NCBI GenBank assembly: GCA_934167885.1
Contig: CAKPMB010000003.1
Location: 1 to 64,000, forward strand
Direction of reading: 5' to 3'
From: an uncultured Bacilli bacterium
GTDB taxonomy: Bacteria; Bacillota_I; Bacilli_A; RF39; UBA660
DNA length: 64,000 nucleotides
Under the pieces are notes generated by a model. The model saw nothing but the letters and a program-made list of their open reading frames with translations. It was not told the origin of the DNA and made no database searches. This document shows positions 35,932 through 45,496 of this stretch, piece after piece. Positions within the stretch are counted from its first letter, which is position 1; every line of letters starts with the position of its first letter. A program made the translations under genes and the position numbers.

Positions 35932-36471
35932 ATGAGTCGAATTGGAAATAGAAAGATAATTATTCCTGAAGGAATAAATGTAGAGTTAAATGGCGATATC
36001 ATAAAAGTTTCTTCTAACAATGACTCTTTAGAGATGAAATTATCAAACTTAATTAAAATGGAAGTTAATGGTAATGAAATTACTCTTGTAAAAGTTAATG
36101 ATAGTAAAGAAGCAAATATGATTCATGGAACAATGAATGCTAATTTAACTAATATGATAATTGGTCTTAAAGAAGGCTATAAAAAAGATTTAGAAATTAT
36201 TGGTGTTGGATATCGTTTCAATGTTAAGGGTGATACACTAGTAATTAATGCAGGATACTCTCATCCAGTTGAATTAAGTATTCCAGCTGGTTTGAAAGTT
36301 GTAGCTACTAGTAATACAGAAATTACTATCTCAGGTAGTGATAAGGTATTATTAGGTGAATTTGCGGCTAACGTTCGTAAAGTTCGTCAACCTGAACCAT
36401 ATAAGGGTAAAGGAATTCGTTATAAAGATGAACATGTTCGTCGTAAAGAAGGTAAAAAAGCTGCTAAATAA
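35932..36471 (+). CDS. rplF: 50S ribosomal protein L6
   Basis: 179 residues from ATG 35932, which follows GAGG and gives the canonical MSRIGNRKI start; the longer frame beginning at 35890 would overlap rpsH. Two similar alpha/beta domains; C-terminal [21 protein letters not shown]. Confidence 0.97.
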   Translation: MSRIGNRKIIIPEGINVELNGDIIKVSSNNDSLEMKLSNLIKMEVNGNEITLVKVNDSKEANMIHGTMNANLTNMIIGLKEGYKKDLEIIGVGYRFNVKGDTLVINAGYSHPVELSIPAGLKVVATSNTEITISGSDKVLLGEFAANVRKVRQPEPYKGKGIRYKDEHVRRKEGKKAAK

Positions 36472-36488
36472 TAGATAAGGAGAAGAAA

Positions 36489-36848
36489 ATGATAAACAAA
36501 GTATCAAAAAACGAAACGCGTAAAATAAGACATGAACGTGTTCGTAGCAAAGTTTATGGAACAAGTGAAGTGCCTAGACTTTGTGTATATCGTTCTAATA
36601 CTAATATTTACGCACAAATTATCGATGATGAAAAGGGTATTACCTTAGTAAGTGCTAATTCATTAGATAAAGATTTAAAACTTACAACTAACAATCTAGA
36701 AGCAGCTAAAAAGATCGGTGAAGTTCTTGCTAAAAAAGCAAAGAAAGCTGGTATTGACAAAGTTGTATTTGATAGAGGTGGATACCTATACCATGGACGT
36801 GTTAAAGCTTTAGCTGAAGCTGCTCGCGAAAATGGTCTAGAATTCTAG
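36489..36848 (+). CDS. rplR: 50S ribosomal protein L18
   Basis: 119 residues. [18 protein letters not shown] and [24 protein letters not shown] are diagnostic. Binds 5S rRNA with L5. Confidence 0.97.
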   Translation: MINKVSKNETRKIRHERVRSKVYGTSEVPRLCVYRSNTNIYAQIIDDEKGITLVSANSLDKDLKLTTNNLEAAKKIGEVLAKKAKKAGIDKVVFDRGGYLYHGRVKALAEAARENGLEF

Positions 36849-36856
36849 GAGGCGTT

Positions 36857-37372
36857 ATGCAAAATAATAGAAAAGATAATAGAGACAAGACAAAAACATT
36901 AGAAGAGTTAGTTATTGAAGTAAAAAGCGTTGTTAAAGTTACTCAAGGTGGACGTCAACGTCGTTTCTCTGCTACTGTTGTTGTTGGAGACAAAAAAGGA
37001 ACTGTTGGTATAGGTATTGGTAAAGCTAGTGAAGTACCAGATGCTGTTAAAAAAGCTATCCAATCTGCTAACAAGAACTTAATTAAGATAAATCTAATAG
37101 ATAACCGCACAATTGCTCATGAAGTAGTTGGTAAACAAGGTGCTGCTAAGGTTTTAATTAAACCTGCTCCTGCTGGTGCTGGATTAATCGCTGGTGGTGC
37201 TGTTAGATCTGTACTAGAACTTGCTGGTGTTAAAGATATTTCTTCAAAGTCACTTGGAGCTCGTACTAAGTTAAATATGGCGCAAGCAACAATTAATGCA
37301 TTAAAATCTCTTAAGAGTATGGATGAAGTTTGTCGCTTACGCGGAAAAACAGAAAGTGAGATTTTAGGATAA
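36857..37372 (+). CDS. rpsE: 30S ribosomal protein S5
   Basis: 171 residues. [20 protein letters not shown] and [14 protein letters not shown] are typical. The gene ends in TAATG shared with rplO. rpmD (L30), normally between the two, is absent. Confidence 0.97.
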   Translation: MQNNRKDNRDKTKTLEELVIEVKSVVKVTQGGRQRRFSATVVVGDKKGTVGIGIGKASEVPDAVKKAIQSANKNLIKINLIDNRTIAHEVVGKQGAAKVLIKPAPAGAGLIAGGAVRSVLELAGVKDISSKSLGARTKLNMAQATINALKSLKSMDEVCRLRGKTESEILG

Positions 37373-37815
37373 TGAAGTTAAATGAATTAATGCAAAATAA
37401 AGGAGCAAAACAAGAAAGAAGACGTGTTGGTCGTGGTATGGGATCTGGACTTGGTAAAACAAGTGGCCGCGGTGAAAAAGGTCAAAAAGCTCGTAGTGGT
37501 GTATCAATAAAAGCTACATTCGAAGGTGGACAATTACCACTTTATCGTCGCCTTCCAAAAAGAGGTTTTTCAAATGCTCCATTTAAGATTAAATATGCTG
37601 TAATTAATGTTTCTGATTTAAATAGATTTGAAGATGGAACAGTAGTTACTAAAGAATTATTAAAAGAAAGTGGATTAGTTAAGAACCAATTAGATGGTGT
37701 TAAAGTATTAGGAAATGGCACACTTGAAAAGAAATTAACTATTAAAGCTGATAAATTTTCACGTGAAGCTATTGAAAAAATAGAGAAGTCAGGAAGTAAG
37801 TACGAGGTGATGTAA
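37372..37815 (+). CDS. rplO: 50S ribosomal protein L15
   Basis: 147 residues. [20 protein letters not shown] and the YRRLPKRGF segment identify it. Starts directly at the rpsE stop codon, with no room for L30. Confidence 0.97.
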   Translation: MKLNELMQNKGAKQERRRVGRGMGSGLGKTSGRGEKGQKARSGVSIKATFEGGQLPLYRRLPKRGFSNAPFKIKYAVINVSDLNRFEDGTVVTKELLKESGLVKNQLDGVKVLGNGTLEKKLTIKADKFSREAIEKIEKSGSKYEVM

Positions 37816-37816
37816 C

Positions 37817-39091
37817 ATGTTTGCTAATTTAAAGCAAATATTTGCACCTACCAACAAGGACTTACGTAAAAGAATATTATTTACATTAGGTGCATTGTTA
37901 ATTTTTATTGTAGGAACTACCCTAAGAGTTCCTGGAACAACAGATATTACTAATAACCTTGGATTTTTGGAATTAATAAATGCCATGGGTGGTGGTGCCT
38001 TAAAAAATTTCTCAATTTTTGCATTAGGTGTTTCACCATATATTACTGCTAGTATTATTATTCAATTACTAGAGATGGATATAATTCCTTATTTTTCCGA
38101 ATTATCAAAAGAAGGACCTGTTGGAAGACGTAAACTTAATCAAATAACTAGATACGTTGGTATAGCTTTTGCTTTTATTCAAGGATATGCATTTAGTTAT
38201 GCATTCCTAGGTAATGCTAGTAGTTTTGATTATTTGTATGTTGCTGTAATTTTAACAGCTGGAACAGCTTTCTGTTTGTGGTTAGGAGATCAAATAACTC
38301 AAAAAGGTATTGGTAATGGTGTTAGTTTGATGATTATGGCTGGTATTATATCAACCTTACCATCAACATTTATTGCAGCTTTTAAGGAGCTTGTAGTATT
38401 CACTGGTGGCGCATGGCCTATAACCCTTGGTATTTTAAAATTTGTGGGTTTTATTCTTGCATATTTTGTAATTATTGTTGGTGTTATATATGTTCAAGAG
38501 GCAGAGCGAAGAATTCCTCTTCAATATGCTAATAGAACAACTGGTTCATATGGTAGTGAGCAATCATTTTTACCAATCAAATTGAATACAGCATCCGTTA
38601 TTCCAGTAATTTTTGCATCTAGTTTGTTAGCAATTCCTGCAACTATCGCTAATTTTGTTAGCAATGAGGGATTTAAAAGTTTTGTAAATACATATTTAGA
38701 TTATACAAAACCCGTTGGATTTATAATATATATAATTTTAATATTCTTCTTTGGATACTTTTATACATTCTTACAATTAAAACCAGAGGATGTATCAGAG
38801 AATTTACAAAAGAATGGTGGATATATACCTGGTATTCGTCCAGGTAAGGATACAACAAAGTATGTTAGTTATGTTTTATCAAGAATAACAATCACAGGAA
38901 CATGTTTCTTAATTGTTCTTGCGATTATACCAATTATTTTACAAAAATTGACTGGTTCACAAATTGGTGCTGCCATTGGTGGAACTGGAATATTGATTGT
39001 TGTTGGTGTTGCTCTTGAAACTTATAAACAGCTTGAAGGAAGCCTTGCAACAAGAACATACAAAAAAGCTGTAAAAGGAAGAAGAAGATAA
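37817..39091 (+). CDS. secY: Protein translocase subunit SecY
   Basis: 424 residues with ten predicted membrane helices. ALGVSPYITASIIIQLL, EGPVGRRKLNQITRY and QEAERRIPLQYA (the cytoplasmic SecA-binding loop) are family signatures. Forms the export channel used by the many signal-anchored proteins in this window. It begins 1 nt after rplO. Confidence 0.97.
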   Translation: MFANLKQIFAPTNKDLRKRILFTLGALLIFIVGTTLRVPGTTDITNNLGFLELINAMGGGALKNFSIFALGVSPYITASIIIQLLEMDIIPYFSELSKEGPVGRRKLNQITRYVGIAFAFIQGYAFSYAFLGNASSFDYLYVAVILTAGTAFCLWLGDQITQKGIGNGVSLMIMAGIISTLPSTFIAAFKELVVFTGGAWPITLGILKFVGFILAYFVIIVGVIYVQEAERRIPLQYANRTTGSYGSEQSFLPIKLNTASVIPVIFASSLLAIPATIANFVSNEGFKSFVNTYLDYTKPVGFIIYIILIFFFGYFYTFLQLKPEDVSENLQKNGGYIPGIRPGKDTTKYVSYVLSRITITGTCFLIVLAIIPIILQKLTGSQIGAAIGGTGILIVVGVALETYKQLEGSLATRTYKKAVKGRRR

Positions 39092-39095
39092 GAAG

Positions 39096-39746
39096 ATGAA
39101 AAATATTATATTCATAGCTCCACCTGCTGCCGGTAAAGGCACAGCTTCGGAGAAATTATGTGAAAAATATAATTATGTCCATATTTCAACAGGTGATATT
39201 TTAAGAGAAATGGCTAATGTTGATAATGACTTAGGCCATAATATAAAGAATTTGTTACAAAAAGGAGAACTAATTCCTGATGATATTGTTTATGAAGCAG
39301 TAGAAAAAAGACTTAGTATGCCTGATCTTGATAATGGTTATATTCTAGATGGCTTTCCAAGAAATCTTGAACAAGCTATTAAATATGATGAAATATTAAA
39401 AAGAATTAATCGTTCACTAGGAATTGTAATAAATTTAGATACGGCTAAAGATGTTCTTGAAAAAAGAATAACTGGACGTCGTATATGTAAGGTATGTGGT
39501 CAAACACATAACGTTCTTACAAATGTAAATGCTCCCGTTGTTGAAGGTAAATGTAACAAATGTGGAGGCGAATTGTATCAAAGAACAGATGATAACTATG
39601 ATTCATTTCAAAATCGTTATAAAACATATCTTGAAAAAACGATGCCTTTATTAGACTATTATGATAAAAAGAATGTTTTATATACCATAAAGTCAAATGA
39701 TCCTATGGATACATTAAAGGAAATAGAGGCTTTGATAAATGATTAG
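39096..39746 (+). CDS. adk: Adenylate kinase with unusual P-loop
   Basis: 216 residues, long form with a zinc LID: CKVCGQ and CNKCGG give four Cys. The AMP-site DGFPRN is intact. The P-loop reads APPAAGKGT, with Ala at the first and fourth positions where Gly is usual (GxPGxGKGT); the Lys and Gly-Thr are kept, so activity is likely. Converts ATP + AMP to 2 ADP. Overlaps map by 8 nt. Confidence 0.93.
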   Translation: MKNIIFIAPPAAGKGTASEKLCEKYNYVHISTGDILREMANVDNDLGHNIKNLLQKGELIPDDIVYEAVEKRLSMPDLDNGYILDGFPRNLEQAIKYDEILKRINRSLGIVINLDTAKDVLEKRITGRRICKVCGQTHNVLTNVNAPVVEGKCNKCGGELYQRTDDNYDSFQNRYKTYLEKTMPLLDYYDKKNVLYTIKSNDPMDTLKEIEALIND

Positions 39747-40497
39747 TATTAAAAGTGATCGTGAAATTGAATTATTGGCAATTGCTGGAAATATCGTTTA
39801 TGAAACACATCAGTATTTAAAACCCTTTGTTAAAGAAGGGATAACTACTAAGGAATTAGATGAGTTAGCTGAAGCGTTTATTTTAAGTAAAGGTGCAACG
39901 CCATCTTTTAAAAATTATGATGGATTTCCAGCAAGTATATGCACAAGTATTAATCAAGAAGTTGTTCATGGTATTCCAAGTCGTCGTCGTCTTCGAAATG
40001 GTGATATAATATCAATAGATATTGGTGCTTGTTATAAGGGATATCATGGTGATTCAGCTTGGACATACGCTGTAGGTGAGATAAGTCCTAAGAAGAAGGA
40101 ATTATTAAAACATACAGAGGAAAGTTTATTCGCTGGTCTTAATGAAATTAAACCAGGTGCCCATATCGGCGATATTGGCGAAGCAATATTTAATTGTGCA
40201 ACAAAGTATAATTTAGGTGTTGTTCGTGAATTAGTTGGTCATGGTGTCGGAACTTCTGTGCATGAAGAACCGGATGTTCCAAATTATGGTCATCGAGGAA
40301 CTGGTCCAGTTTTAAAGAAGGGTATGGTTATTGCTGTTGAACCAATGTTGACATTGGGAAGAAGAGATATTTGTATTCTTGATGATGATTGGACAATTGA
40401 AACCGTTGATAATAGCCCAAGTGCTCATTATGAACATACGGTTGCTGTTACCGATAATGGATATCGAATTTTGACGGGGAGGAAATTAAATGGCTAA
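39739..40497 (+). CDS. map: Type I methionine aminopeptidase
   Basis: 252 residues. Metal ligands are in the usual places: [15 protein letters not shown] (two Asp), [12 protein letters not shown] (His), VEPMLTLG and YEHTVAV (two Glu). Removes initiator Met co-translationally. Overlaps both neighbours by 8 nt. Confidence 0.96.
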   Translation: MISIKSDREIELLAIAGNIVYETHQYLKPFVKEGITTKELDELAEAFILSKGATPSFKNYDGFPASICTSINQEVVHGIPSRRRLRNGDIISIDIGACYKGYHGDSAWTYAVGEISPKKKELLKHTEESLFAGLNEIKPGAHIGDIGEAIFNCATKYNLGVVRELVGHGVGTSVHEEPDVPNYGHRGTGPVLKKGMVIAVEPMLTLGRRDICILDDDWTIETVDNSPSAHYEHTVAVTDNGYRILTGRKLNG

Positions 40498-40705
40498 AAA
40501 TGATACGATTGAGGTAGAAGGAAAAGTTTTAGAAGTTTTACCGGGTTACAAATTCAAGGTTGAGCTTGTGAATAAGCATATCATTGAAGCTCACGTTTCC
40601 GGTAAAATGCGAATGAATTACATTCGTATCGTGGAAGGCGATAATGTAGTTGTTGAGTTATCGCCATACGATTTAACACGTGGGCGTATAACCTATAGGA
40701 AATAG
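40490..40705 (+). CDS. infA: Translation initiation factor IF-1
   Basis: 71 residues, one OB fold: [32 protein letters not shown] and [13 protein letters not shown]. Binds the ribosomal A site during initiation. The start lies in the map coding end behind GGGGAGG. Confidence 0.97.
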   Translation: MAKNDTIEVEGKVLEVLPGYKFKVELVNKHIIEAHVSGKMRMNYIRIVEGDNVVVELSPYDLTRGRITYRK

Positions 40706-40716
40706 GAGGGAAAATA

Positions 40717-40830
40717 ATGAAAGTTAAACCATCAGTAAAACCAATTTGTGCTAAATGCAAGGTAATTAAACGAAAAGGAAAAGTAATGGTTATTTGTGAG
40801 AACCCAAAACACAAACAAACTCAAGGGTAA
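40717..40830 (+). CDS. rpmJ: 50S ribosomal protein L36, zinc type
   Basis: 37 residues, [15 protein letters not shown] at the N-terminus. Zinc ligands Cys11, Cys14, Cys27 and His32 are present. AGGAGGG precedes the ATG at 40717; the stop is at 40828-40830. Between infA and rpsM, as in other Firmicutes. Confidence 0.95.
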   Translation: MKVKPSVKPICAKCKVIKRKGKVMVICENPKHKQTQG

Positions 40831-40845
40831 AATAAGGAGGAATTT

Positions 40846-41211
40846 ATGGCACGTATAAAAGGTGTAGATATCCCTAATGACAAACATATTGTGATATCTC
40901 TAACTTATATTTATGGTATTGGGCATAGTCTTGCTAAAGAAATTTGCGAAAAAGCAAAGATTGACCCAACTAAAAAAGCAGGCGATTTAACAATTGAAGA
41001 ATTAAATTTACTTCGTGATGCTATTGGTGAACATTTAGTTGAAGGTGATTTACGTCGTGAAGTAAATATGAACATTAAAACAAAAATGGAAATTAATTCA
41101 TATCAAGGAACTCGTCATAAAAAAGGTTTACCTGTTCGTGGGCAAAGAACTAATAGAAATGCTCGCACAAGAAAAGGAAAAGGTAAGACTGTTGCTAATA
41201 AAAAGAAATAG
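40846..41211 (+). CDS. rpsM: 30S ribosomal protein S13
   Basis: 121 residues. [13 protein letters not shown] start and [20 protein letters not shown] tail. Bridges the subunit heads. Confidence 0.97.
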   Translation: MARIKGVDIPNDKHIVISLTYIYGIGHSLAKEICEKAKIDPTKKAGDLTIEELNLLRDAIGEHLVEGDLRREVNMNIKTKMEINSYQGTRHKKGLPVRGQRTNRNARTRKGKGKTVANKKK

Positions 41212-41236
41212 TTTAATAAAATTATAGGAGGATAAC

Positions 41237-41620
41237 ATGGCTTATAAGCAAAGAAAGAGAAAAGTTAAGAAGAATATTCCTGAAGGAATAGCTCATATTC
41301 ATGCAACTTTTAATAATACAATAGTTACTCTTTCTGATAAAGAAGGAAATGCTATTGCTTGGGCATCAGCTGGTGCTTTAGGTTTCAAAGGAAGTAAAAA
41401 ATCTACACCATTTGCTGCTGGTCTAGCTTCAGAAGCTGCTGGTAAAAAAGCATATGATTTAGGTATGCGTAAGGTTGAGGTATTTGTTAAAGGATTAGGA
41501 CCTGGTCGTGAAACAGCAATTAGATCATTACAAACTGCAGGCCTTGAAATTACATCAATTGATGATGTAACACCTATTCCACACAATGGATGTCGTCCAC
41601 CAAAACGTCCACGCGGATAG
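41237..41620 (+). CDS. rpsK: 30S ribosomal protein S11
   Basis: 127 residues. [18 protein letters not shown], the GRE motif in [12 protein letters not shown], and [12 protein letters not shown] at the end. Confidence 0.97.
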   Translation: MAYKQRKRKVKKNIPEGIAHIHATFNNTIVTLSDKEGNAIAWASAGALGFKGSKKSTPFAAGLASEAAGKKAYDLGMRKVEVFVKGLGPGRETAIRSLQTAGLEITSIDDVTPIPHNGCRPPKRPRG

Positions 41621-41642
41621 TATTATTAAAAGGGAGGATTTC

Positions 41643-42611
41643 ATGATTCAATTTGAAAAACCAATTTATAAAATAACAGATTACGTAGAAAGTAATTTCT
41701 ATGGTAAATTTGAATTAGAACCTTTAGAAAGAGGTTTTGGAACAACAATCGGTAATGCTTTAAGAAGAGTTTTATTATCAAGCTTACCTGGTAGTGCAAT
41801 CTCTAGTGTTAAGATTGATGGAGTTCAACATGAATTCCAAACAATTGAAGGCATAAGAGAAGATGTTGTAACAATTATATTAAATTTAAAAAGTTTAGTT
41901 GTTAAGAATCATACTCAAGATGAAAAAGTTATTAGAATTGATGTAACCGGTAAAGAGGATGAAACTATTGTTACAGCTGGTGATATTATTCATGATGCAG
42001 ATATTGAAATTTTAAATCCTGATTTAGTTATTGCGACAGTAGCTCGTGGTGGACATTTAGGTATGGAAATTAATATTTCAAATGGTCGTGGATACGTTCG
42101 TAGTGAAGAAAATAAAAAAGCATTAGAACTTGCTAATAATAAAAAGGTTGGTTTAATTGCTGTTGATTCACTATATTCACCAATTGAAAGAGTATCATAC
42201 GAAGTTGAAAGTGCTCGTGTTGGACAAAATGAAAATTATGATCGTTTAATATTAAATGTTTGGACAAATGGTGCTATGCGCCCAGAAGAAGCTGTTGCAC
42301 TTGCTTCACAAATTTTGATTGAACATTTTAAGATGTTAACTGATTTAAGTAATATTGCTGATATGACTGGTATGATGATTGAAAAAACTGAAGATTCAAA
42401 GACTAAGGCATTAGAAACATCAATTGATGATTTAGATTTTTCAGTAAGAGCATACAATTGCTTAAAGAGAGCAAATATTCATACATTACAAGATTTAGTA
42501 AGTAAAGATGAAAGTGAAATAATGAAAATACGTAATTTAGGAAAGAAATCTTTAAAAGAAGTTTTAGACAAGATTAAAGAAATGGGCCTAGATTTACGTG
42601 ATAATGACTAG
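41643..42611 (+). CDS. rpoA: DNA-directed RNA polymerase alpha subunit
   Basis: 322 residues from ATG 41643, behind GGGAGG; the longer frame from 41586 would overlap rpsK. The N-terminal dimerisation domain (LEPLERGFGTTIGNALRRVLLSS-type start) and the C-terminal domain with two HhH-like motifs (FSVRAYNCLKRANIHTLQDL, IRNLGKKSLKEV) are complete. Confidence 0.97.
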   Translation: MIQFEKPIYKITDYVESNFYGKFELEPLERGFGTTIGNALRRVLLSSLPGSAISSVKIDGVQHEFQTIEGIREDVVTIILNLKSLVVKNHTQDEKVIRIDVTGKEDETIVTAGDIIHDADIEILNPDLVIATVARGGHLGMEINISNGRGYVRSEENKKALELANNKKVGLIAVDSLYSPIERVSYEVESARVGQNENYDRLILNVWTNGAMRPEEAVALASQILIEHFKMLTDLSNIADMTGMMIEKTEDSKTKALETSIDDLDFSVRAYNCLKRANIHTLQDLVSKDESEIMKIRNLGKKSLKEVLDKIKEMGLDLRDND

Positions 42612-42620
42612 GAGGTACTA

Positions 42621-42965
42621 ATGGCATATAGAAAATTAGGTCGTGATAATAAACATCGTCGTAGTATGCTTGCTACTTTAACGAAAGAAGTTATCATGAA
42701 AGAGAGAATTACAACAACTGAAACACGCGCTAAAGAAGTTCGTAAATGTGTTGATAAAATGATTACTTTAGGTAAACGTGGTGATTTAGTTTCAAGACGT
42801 TCTGCCTTAGCGTTCCTTCATAATGACAAAGAAGTTGTTGATAAAGTATTTAATGATTTAGCAAAACGTTATGAAAAACGTGATGGTGGATATACAAGAA
42901 TTTTAAAAGTTAATGAACGTCGTGGCGATGGTGCATTAATTGATATTATTGAATTAGTAAAATAG
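42621..42965 (+). CDS. rplQ: 50S ribosomal protein L17
   Basis: 114 residues. [18 protein letters not shown] start and [22 protein letters not shown] end. Last gene of the ribosomal cluster; a terminator begins at its stop codon. Confidence 0.97.
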   Translation: MAYRKLGRDNKHRRSMLATLTKEVIMKERITTTETRAKEVRKCVDKMITLGKRGDLVSRRSALAFLHNDKEVVDKVFNDLAKRYEKRDGGYTRILKVNERRGDGALIDIIELVK

Positions 42966-42989
42966 CAGACTTTATGTTTGCTTTTTTTA
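42964..42989 (+). terminator. Terminator of the ribosomal cluster
   Basis: Arms AGCAGAC (42964-42970) and GTTTGCT (42976-42982, one G-T pair), then T7. Confidence 0.75.
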
Positions 42990-44261
42990 TGGTATAAGTA
43001 ATGTCTGCCCAATAGATAAATTATTATTTGTAAGGTTATTTAGTCTTTTAATTTCATCAACACTTGTTCCATATTTGTTGGCAATTTTATAAAGACTATC
43101 CCCTGGTACAACAGTATAAGTTTTATTATTTTCTGTTGTATTTTTTTTGATAATTAATTTTTGACCGATAGATAGATTATTACTTGTAAGATTGTTTAAT
43201 CTTTTAATTTCGTCGACTGTTGTATTAAATTTATTAGCGATTTTATATAAACTATCACCAGCAACGACTGTGTATGTTTCGTTATTTGAATTGTTATTGT
43301 TGTTATCACTACTATTGTTTTGTTTTATAATTAGTTGTTGACCAATGGATAGGTTATTACTAGTAAGATTATTTAGCCTTTTAATTTCATCAACAGTTGT
43401 ATTAAATTTATTAGCAATTTTATATAAACTATCGCCAGCAACGACAGTGTATGTTTCGTTATTTGTATTGTTATTGTTGTTATCACTACTATTATTTTGT
43501 TTTATAATTAGTTTTTGGCCGATTGACAGAGTATTACTAGTGAGGTTATTTAATCTTTTAATTTCATCAACAGTTGTATTAAACTTGTTGGCAATTTTAT
43601 ATAAACTATCACCTGATACAACTGTATGTGTTTCTGAATCTTCAACAGTCATACTAGAACTTGGAATAATTAATTCTTGACCAATGGATAGATTGTAGTT
43701 TTCAAGATTATTAGCATTTATTATATCGTTAGCTTTAAGACCCATTTTTTTGGCAATAGAGTATATGGTATCACCCTTTTGAACAATATAAATATTACTT
43801 TTATTTATATATTTGTTTAATGCTTGAAATAATAATTCAACAATTTTTTCTACTAAATTATTTGCTACATTTTCATATCTTATAATGATTGATTCGGCAT
43901 CAGGAGTTTCTCTTATTATTTCATAAAAATCTTTAGATGTGTCATTTGGAAGACGTAATTGATAGTATTTGGCAATATTAAGAATGGTTTTTAATTCATC
44001 ATTTATAAGTAATGGAAGGCGGTTATCATAGTAGAGTGAATATATTATTTCACTAACTTGACTATTATTCATCTGATTAGATATAACAATAGCATTAGTA
44101 GCTTCATCATTAATTTTTTTAACCTTTTCACTAATAGATAATGTATTATCTAAAAAGACAGTATTTATATTGTTATCTTTTAACATTTGAAATAGTTGTT
44201 CACTTATACTTTGACTGATATTGGATTTGTCAACAACATCTATATAAACTGTATAATTCAT
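42987..44261 (-). CDS. LysM-repeat wall-binding protein with degenerate amidase-like N-terminus
   Basis: 424 residues. No signal peptide is obvious. Residues 1-150 resemble an amidase_3-like alpha/beta fold (VYIDVVDKSNISQSISEQLF) but lack the His/Glu zinc ligands. Five LysM domains follow, each with GDSLYKIA or GDTIYSIA and N(N/L)LSIGQ(K/Q)LIIP/K. LysM binds GlcNAc-containing glycans. Linkers between repeats 2, 3 and 4 are poly-Asn/Ser. Three of the units are 59-residue repeats, nearly identical in DNA. AGGTGAA precedes the start. Confidence 0.85.
   Translation of the reverse strand: MNYTVYIDVVDKSNISQSISEQLFQMLKDNNINTVFLDNTLSISEKVKKINDEATNAIVISNQMNNSQVSEIIYSLYYDNRLPLLINDELKTILNIAKYYQLRLPNDTSKDFYEIIRETPDAESIIIRYENVANNLVEKIVELLFQALNKYINKSNIYIVQKGDTIYSIAKKMGLKANDIINANNLENYNLSIGQELIIPSSSMTVEDSETHTVVSGDSLYKIANKFNTTVDEIKRLNNLTSNTLSIGQKLIIKQNNSSDNNNNNTNNETYTVVAGDSLYKIANKFNTTVDEIKRLNNLTSNNLSIGQQLIIKQNNSSDNNNNNSNNETYTVVAGDSLYKIANKFNTTVDEIKRLNNLTSNNLSIGQKLIIKKNTTENNKTYTVVPGDSLYKIANKYGTSVDEIKRLNNLTNNNLSIGQTLLIP
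43151..43640. repeat. Tandem 177-nt DNA repeats in the LysM gene
   Basis: Units begin near 43151, 43328 and 43505 and are almost identical, including the Asn-rich linkers. They encode LysM domains 2-4 of the minus-strand gene. Near identity implies recent expansion or ongoing conversion, so the copy number may vary between strains. Confidence 0.75.
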
Positions 44262-44284
44262 TTTTCACCTAAATTATTTTATGC

Positions 44285-44308
44285 AAAAAAAAGAAACGTG
44301 CGTTTCTT
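44285..44308 (-). terminator. Terminator of the thioredoxin/membrane protein gene
   Basis: On the minus strand, AAGAAACG/CGTTTCTT arms are followed by a run of eight T. It is just past the stop of the gene at 44307. Confidence 0.75.
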
Positions 44309-45398
44309 AAAACTTAAATATTAACCACTCCGCATTAATTATAAGACATATGCCTATTATTATTAATAAGGCAAGACTTATAATTGATGTTTTAATTATT
44401 TTCTGTTTACTTAAAATATAAGTTAAAATGCTTATTAAAATGATTTTATCAAGAAGATAGAAACTTGTGTATACAAGTAAATATATCATGTAACTAGCTT
44501 CATTTAAATTACTTATACTTACTAATTCTGACCACATAAGCGGTGGTTTCCAAATTAAATTGTTTTCAACTATACTTATTAATATACTAACAATTATCAT
44601 ACTTAGAATCATTATCCAATTTTTGCCTTTAAACAATGGTTCCTTATTTTTTTGTTTATATTGATATAAACTAATAAATCCTAAAGAAAGAATTGTTATA
44701 CCAAGAAGTATTTCAATAATTTTCTGGTAATTATTAATTGTTGACCATGACATAATATAAATTAAGTTAATTAAGGCACTTGTTATAAAATAAATAATAC
44801 TGGCTTTAATTTGTTTCTTTCTATCAATAATTAATATAATAATGCCTATAACTAAGAATATTACCCATAAATGATTGGTATTTATACTATCATTTATTCC
44901 TAAAATAATTGAAGTTAAAAATAATGGTTTATTCTTTAAGTTAATTGTGCCTAAAATAGTTTTTATTTTATATTCTTTTTTTAAATTATTGTTATTATTG
45001 TCTACTAAACCTAAAATAACACCAGTATTATCAGTGTATGTTATGTTTAGGGCATTATTTATAATGTTAATATATTCATCTTTAATACTATCATCATAGC
45101 CTATAATATATCTATTTCCAATAATAACTAATGGATATGCTGTTTCATTTATATGAAAGTGTCCCTGCACTTTATTTAACATAATACGATTATATATATT
45201 TTGATCTTTGGAAGTTTCATATTTATAGTATTTTAATTTATCATTTTCATTTACTAAACTTTTTATAGCATTATCAGCATCATGACAAAAATGGCATGTT
45301 TCACTATAAAATAGATAAATATTAACATTATCATTTGCTAGAACATTTCTTGGAATAAATAGTAGAATAGCTAAAATTAAAATAATGTTCTTCTTCAT
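44307..45398 (-). CDS. Secreted thioredoxin-like domain fused to a polytopic membrane domain
   Basis: 363 residues. Signal peptide (ILILAILLFIPRNVLA) and a thioredoxin-like domain with the redox motif CHFC (Cys35, Cys38) and cis-Pro in AYPLVIIG. From residue ~155 come about seven hydrophobic helices. The fusion recalls DsbD/CcdA-type systems that pass reducing power across the membrane, but the conserved paired Cys of DsbD-type helices are absent, so the partner is unclear. RBS is AAGGAGGTC. Confidence 0.75.
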   Translation of the reverse strand: MKKNIILILAILLFIPRNVLANDNVNIYLFYSETCHFCHDADNAIKSLVNENDKLKYYKYETSKDQNIYNRIMLNKVQGHFHINETAYPLVIIGNRYIIGYDDSIKDEYINIINNALNITYTDNTGVILGLVDNNNNNLKKEYKIKTILGTINLKNKPLFLTSIILGINDSINTNHLWVIFLVIGIIILIIDRKKQIKASIIYFITSALINLIYIMSWSTINNYQKIIEILLGITILSLGFISLYQYKQKNKEPLFKGKNWIMILSMIIVSILISIVENNLIWKPPLMWSELVSISNLNEASYMIYLLVYTSFYLLDKIILISILTYILSKQKIIKTSIISLALLIIIGICLIINAEWLIFKF

Positions 45399-45496
45399 TT
45401 GACCTCCTTAAATTTATTTTATATTGTTTATTCTACCATGCCTTTTGCATTTTTTAAAGAAATATGGTATAATATTGCGAAGTTTTGAGGTTATTT

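Noticed and set aside
41299..41586. Minus-strand ORF of 95 codons opposite rpsK
   Set aside because: Shadow frame of a certain ribosomal protein gene, with no start signal or similarity.
43151..43640. Regularly spaced repeats as a CRISPR array
   Set aside because: The 177-nt units code for LysM domains and linkers in one frame; there are no short palindromic repeats with unique spacers and no cas genes.
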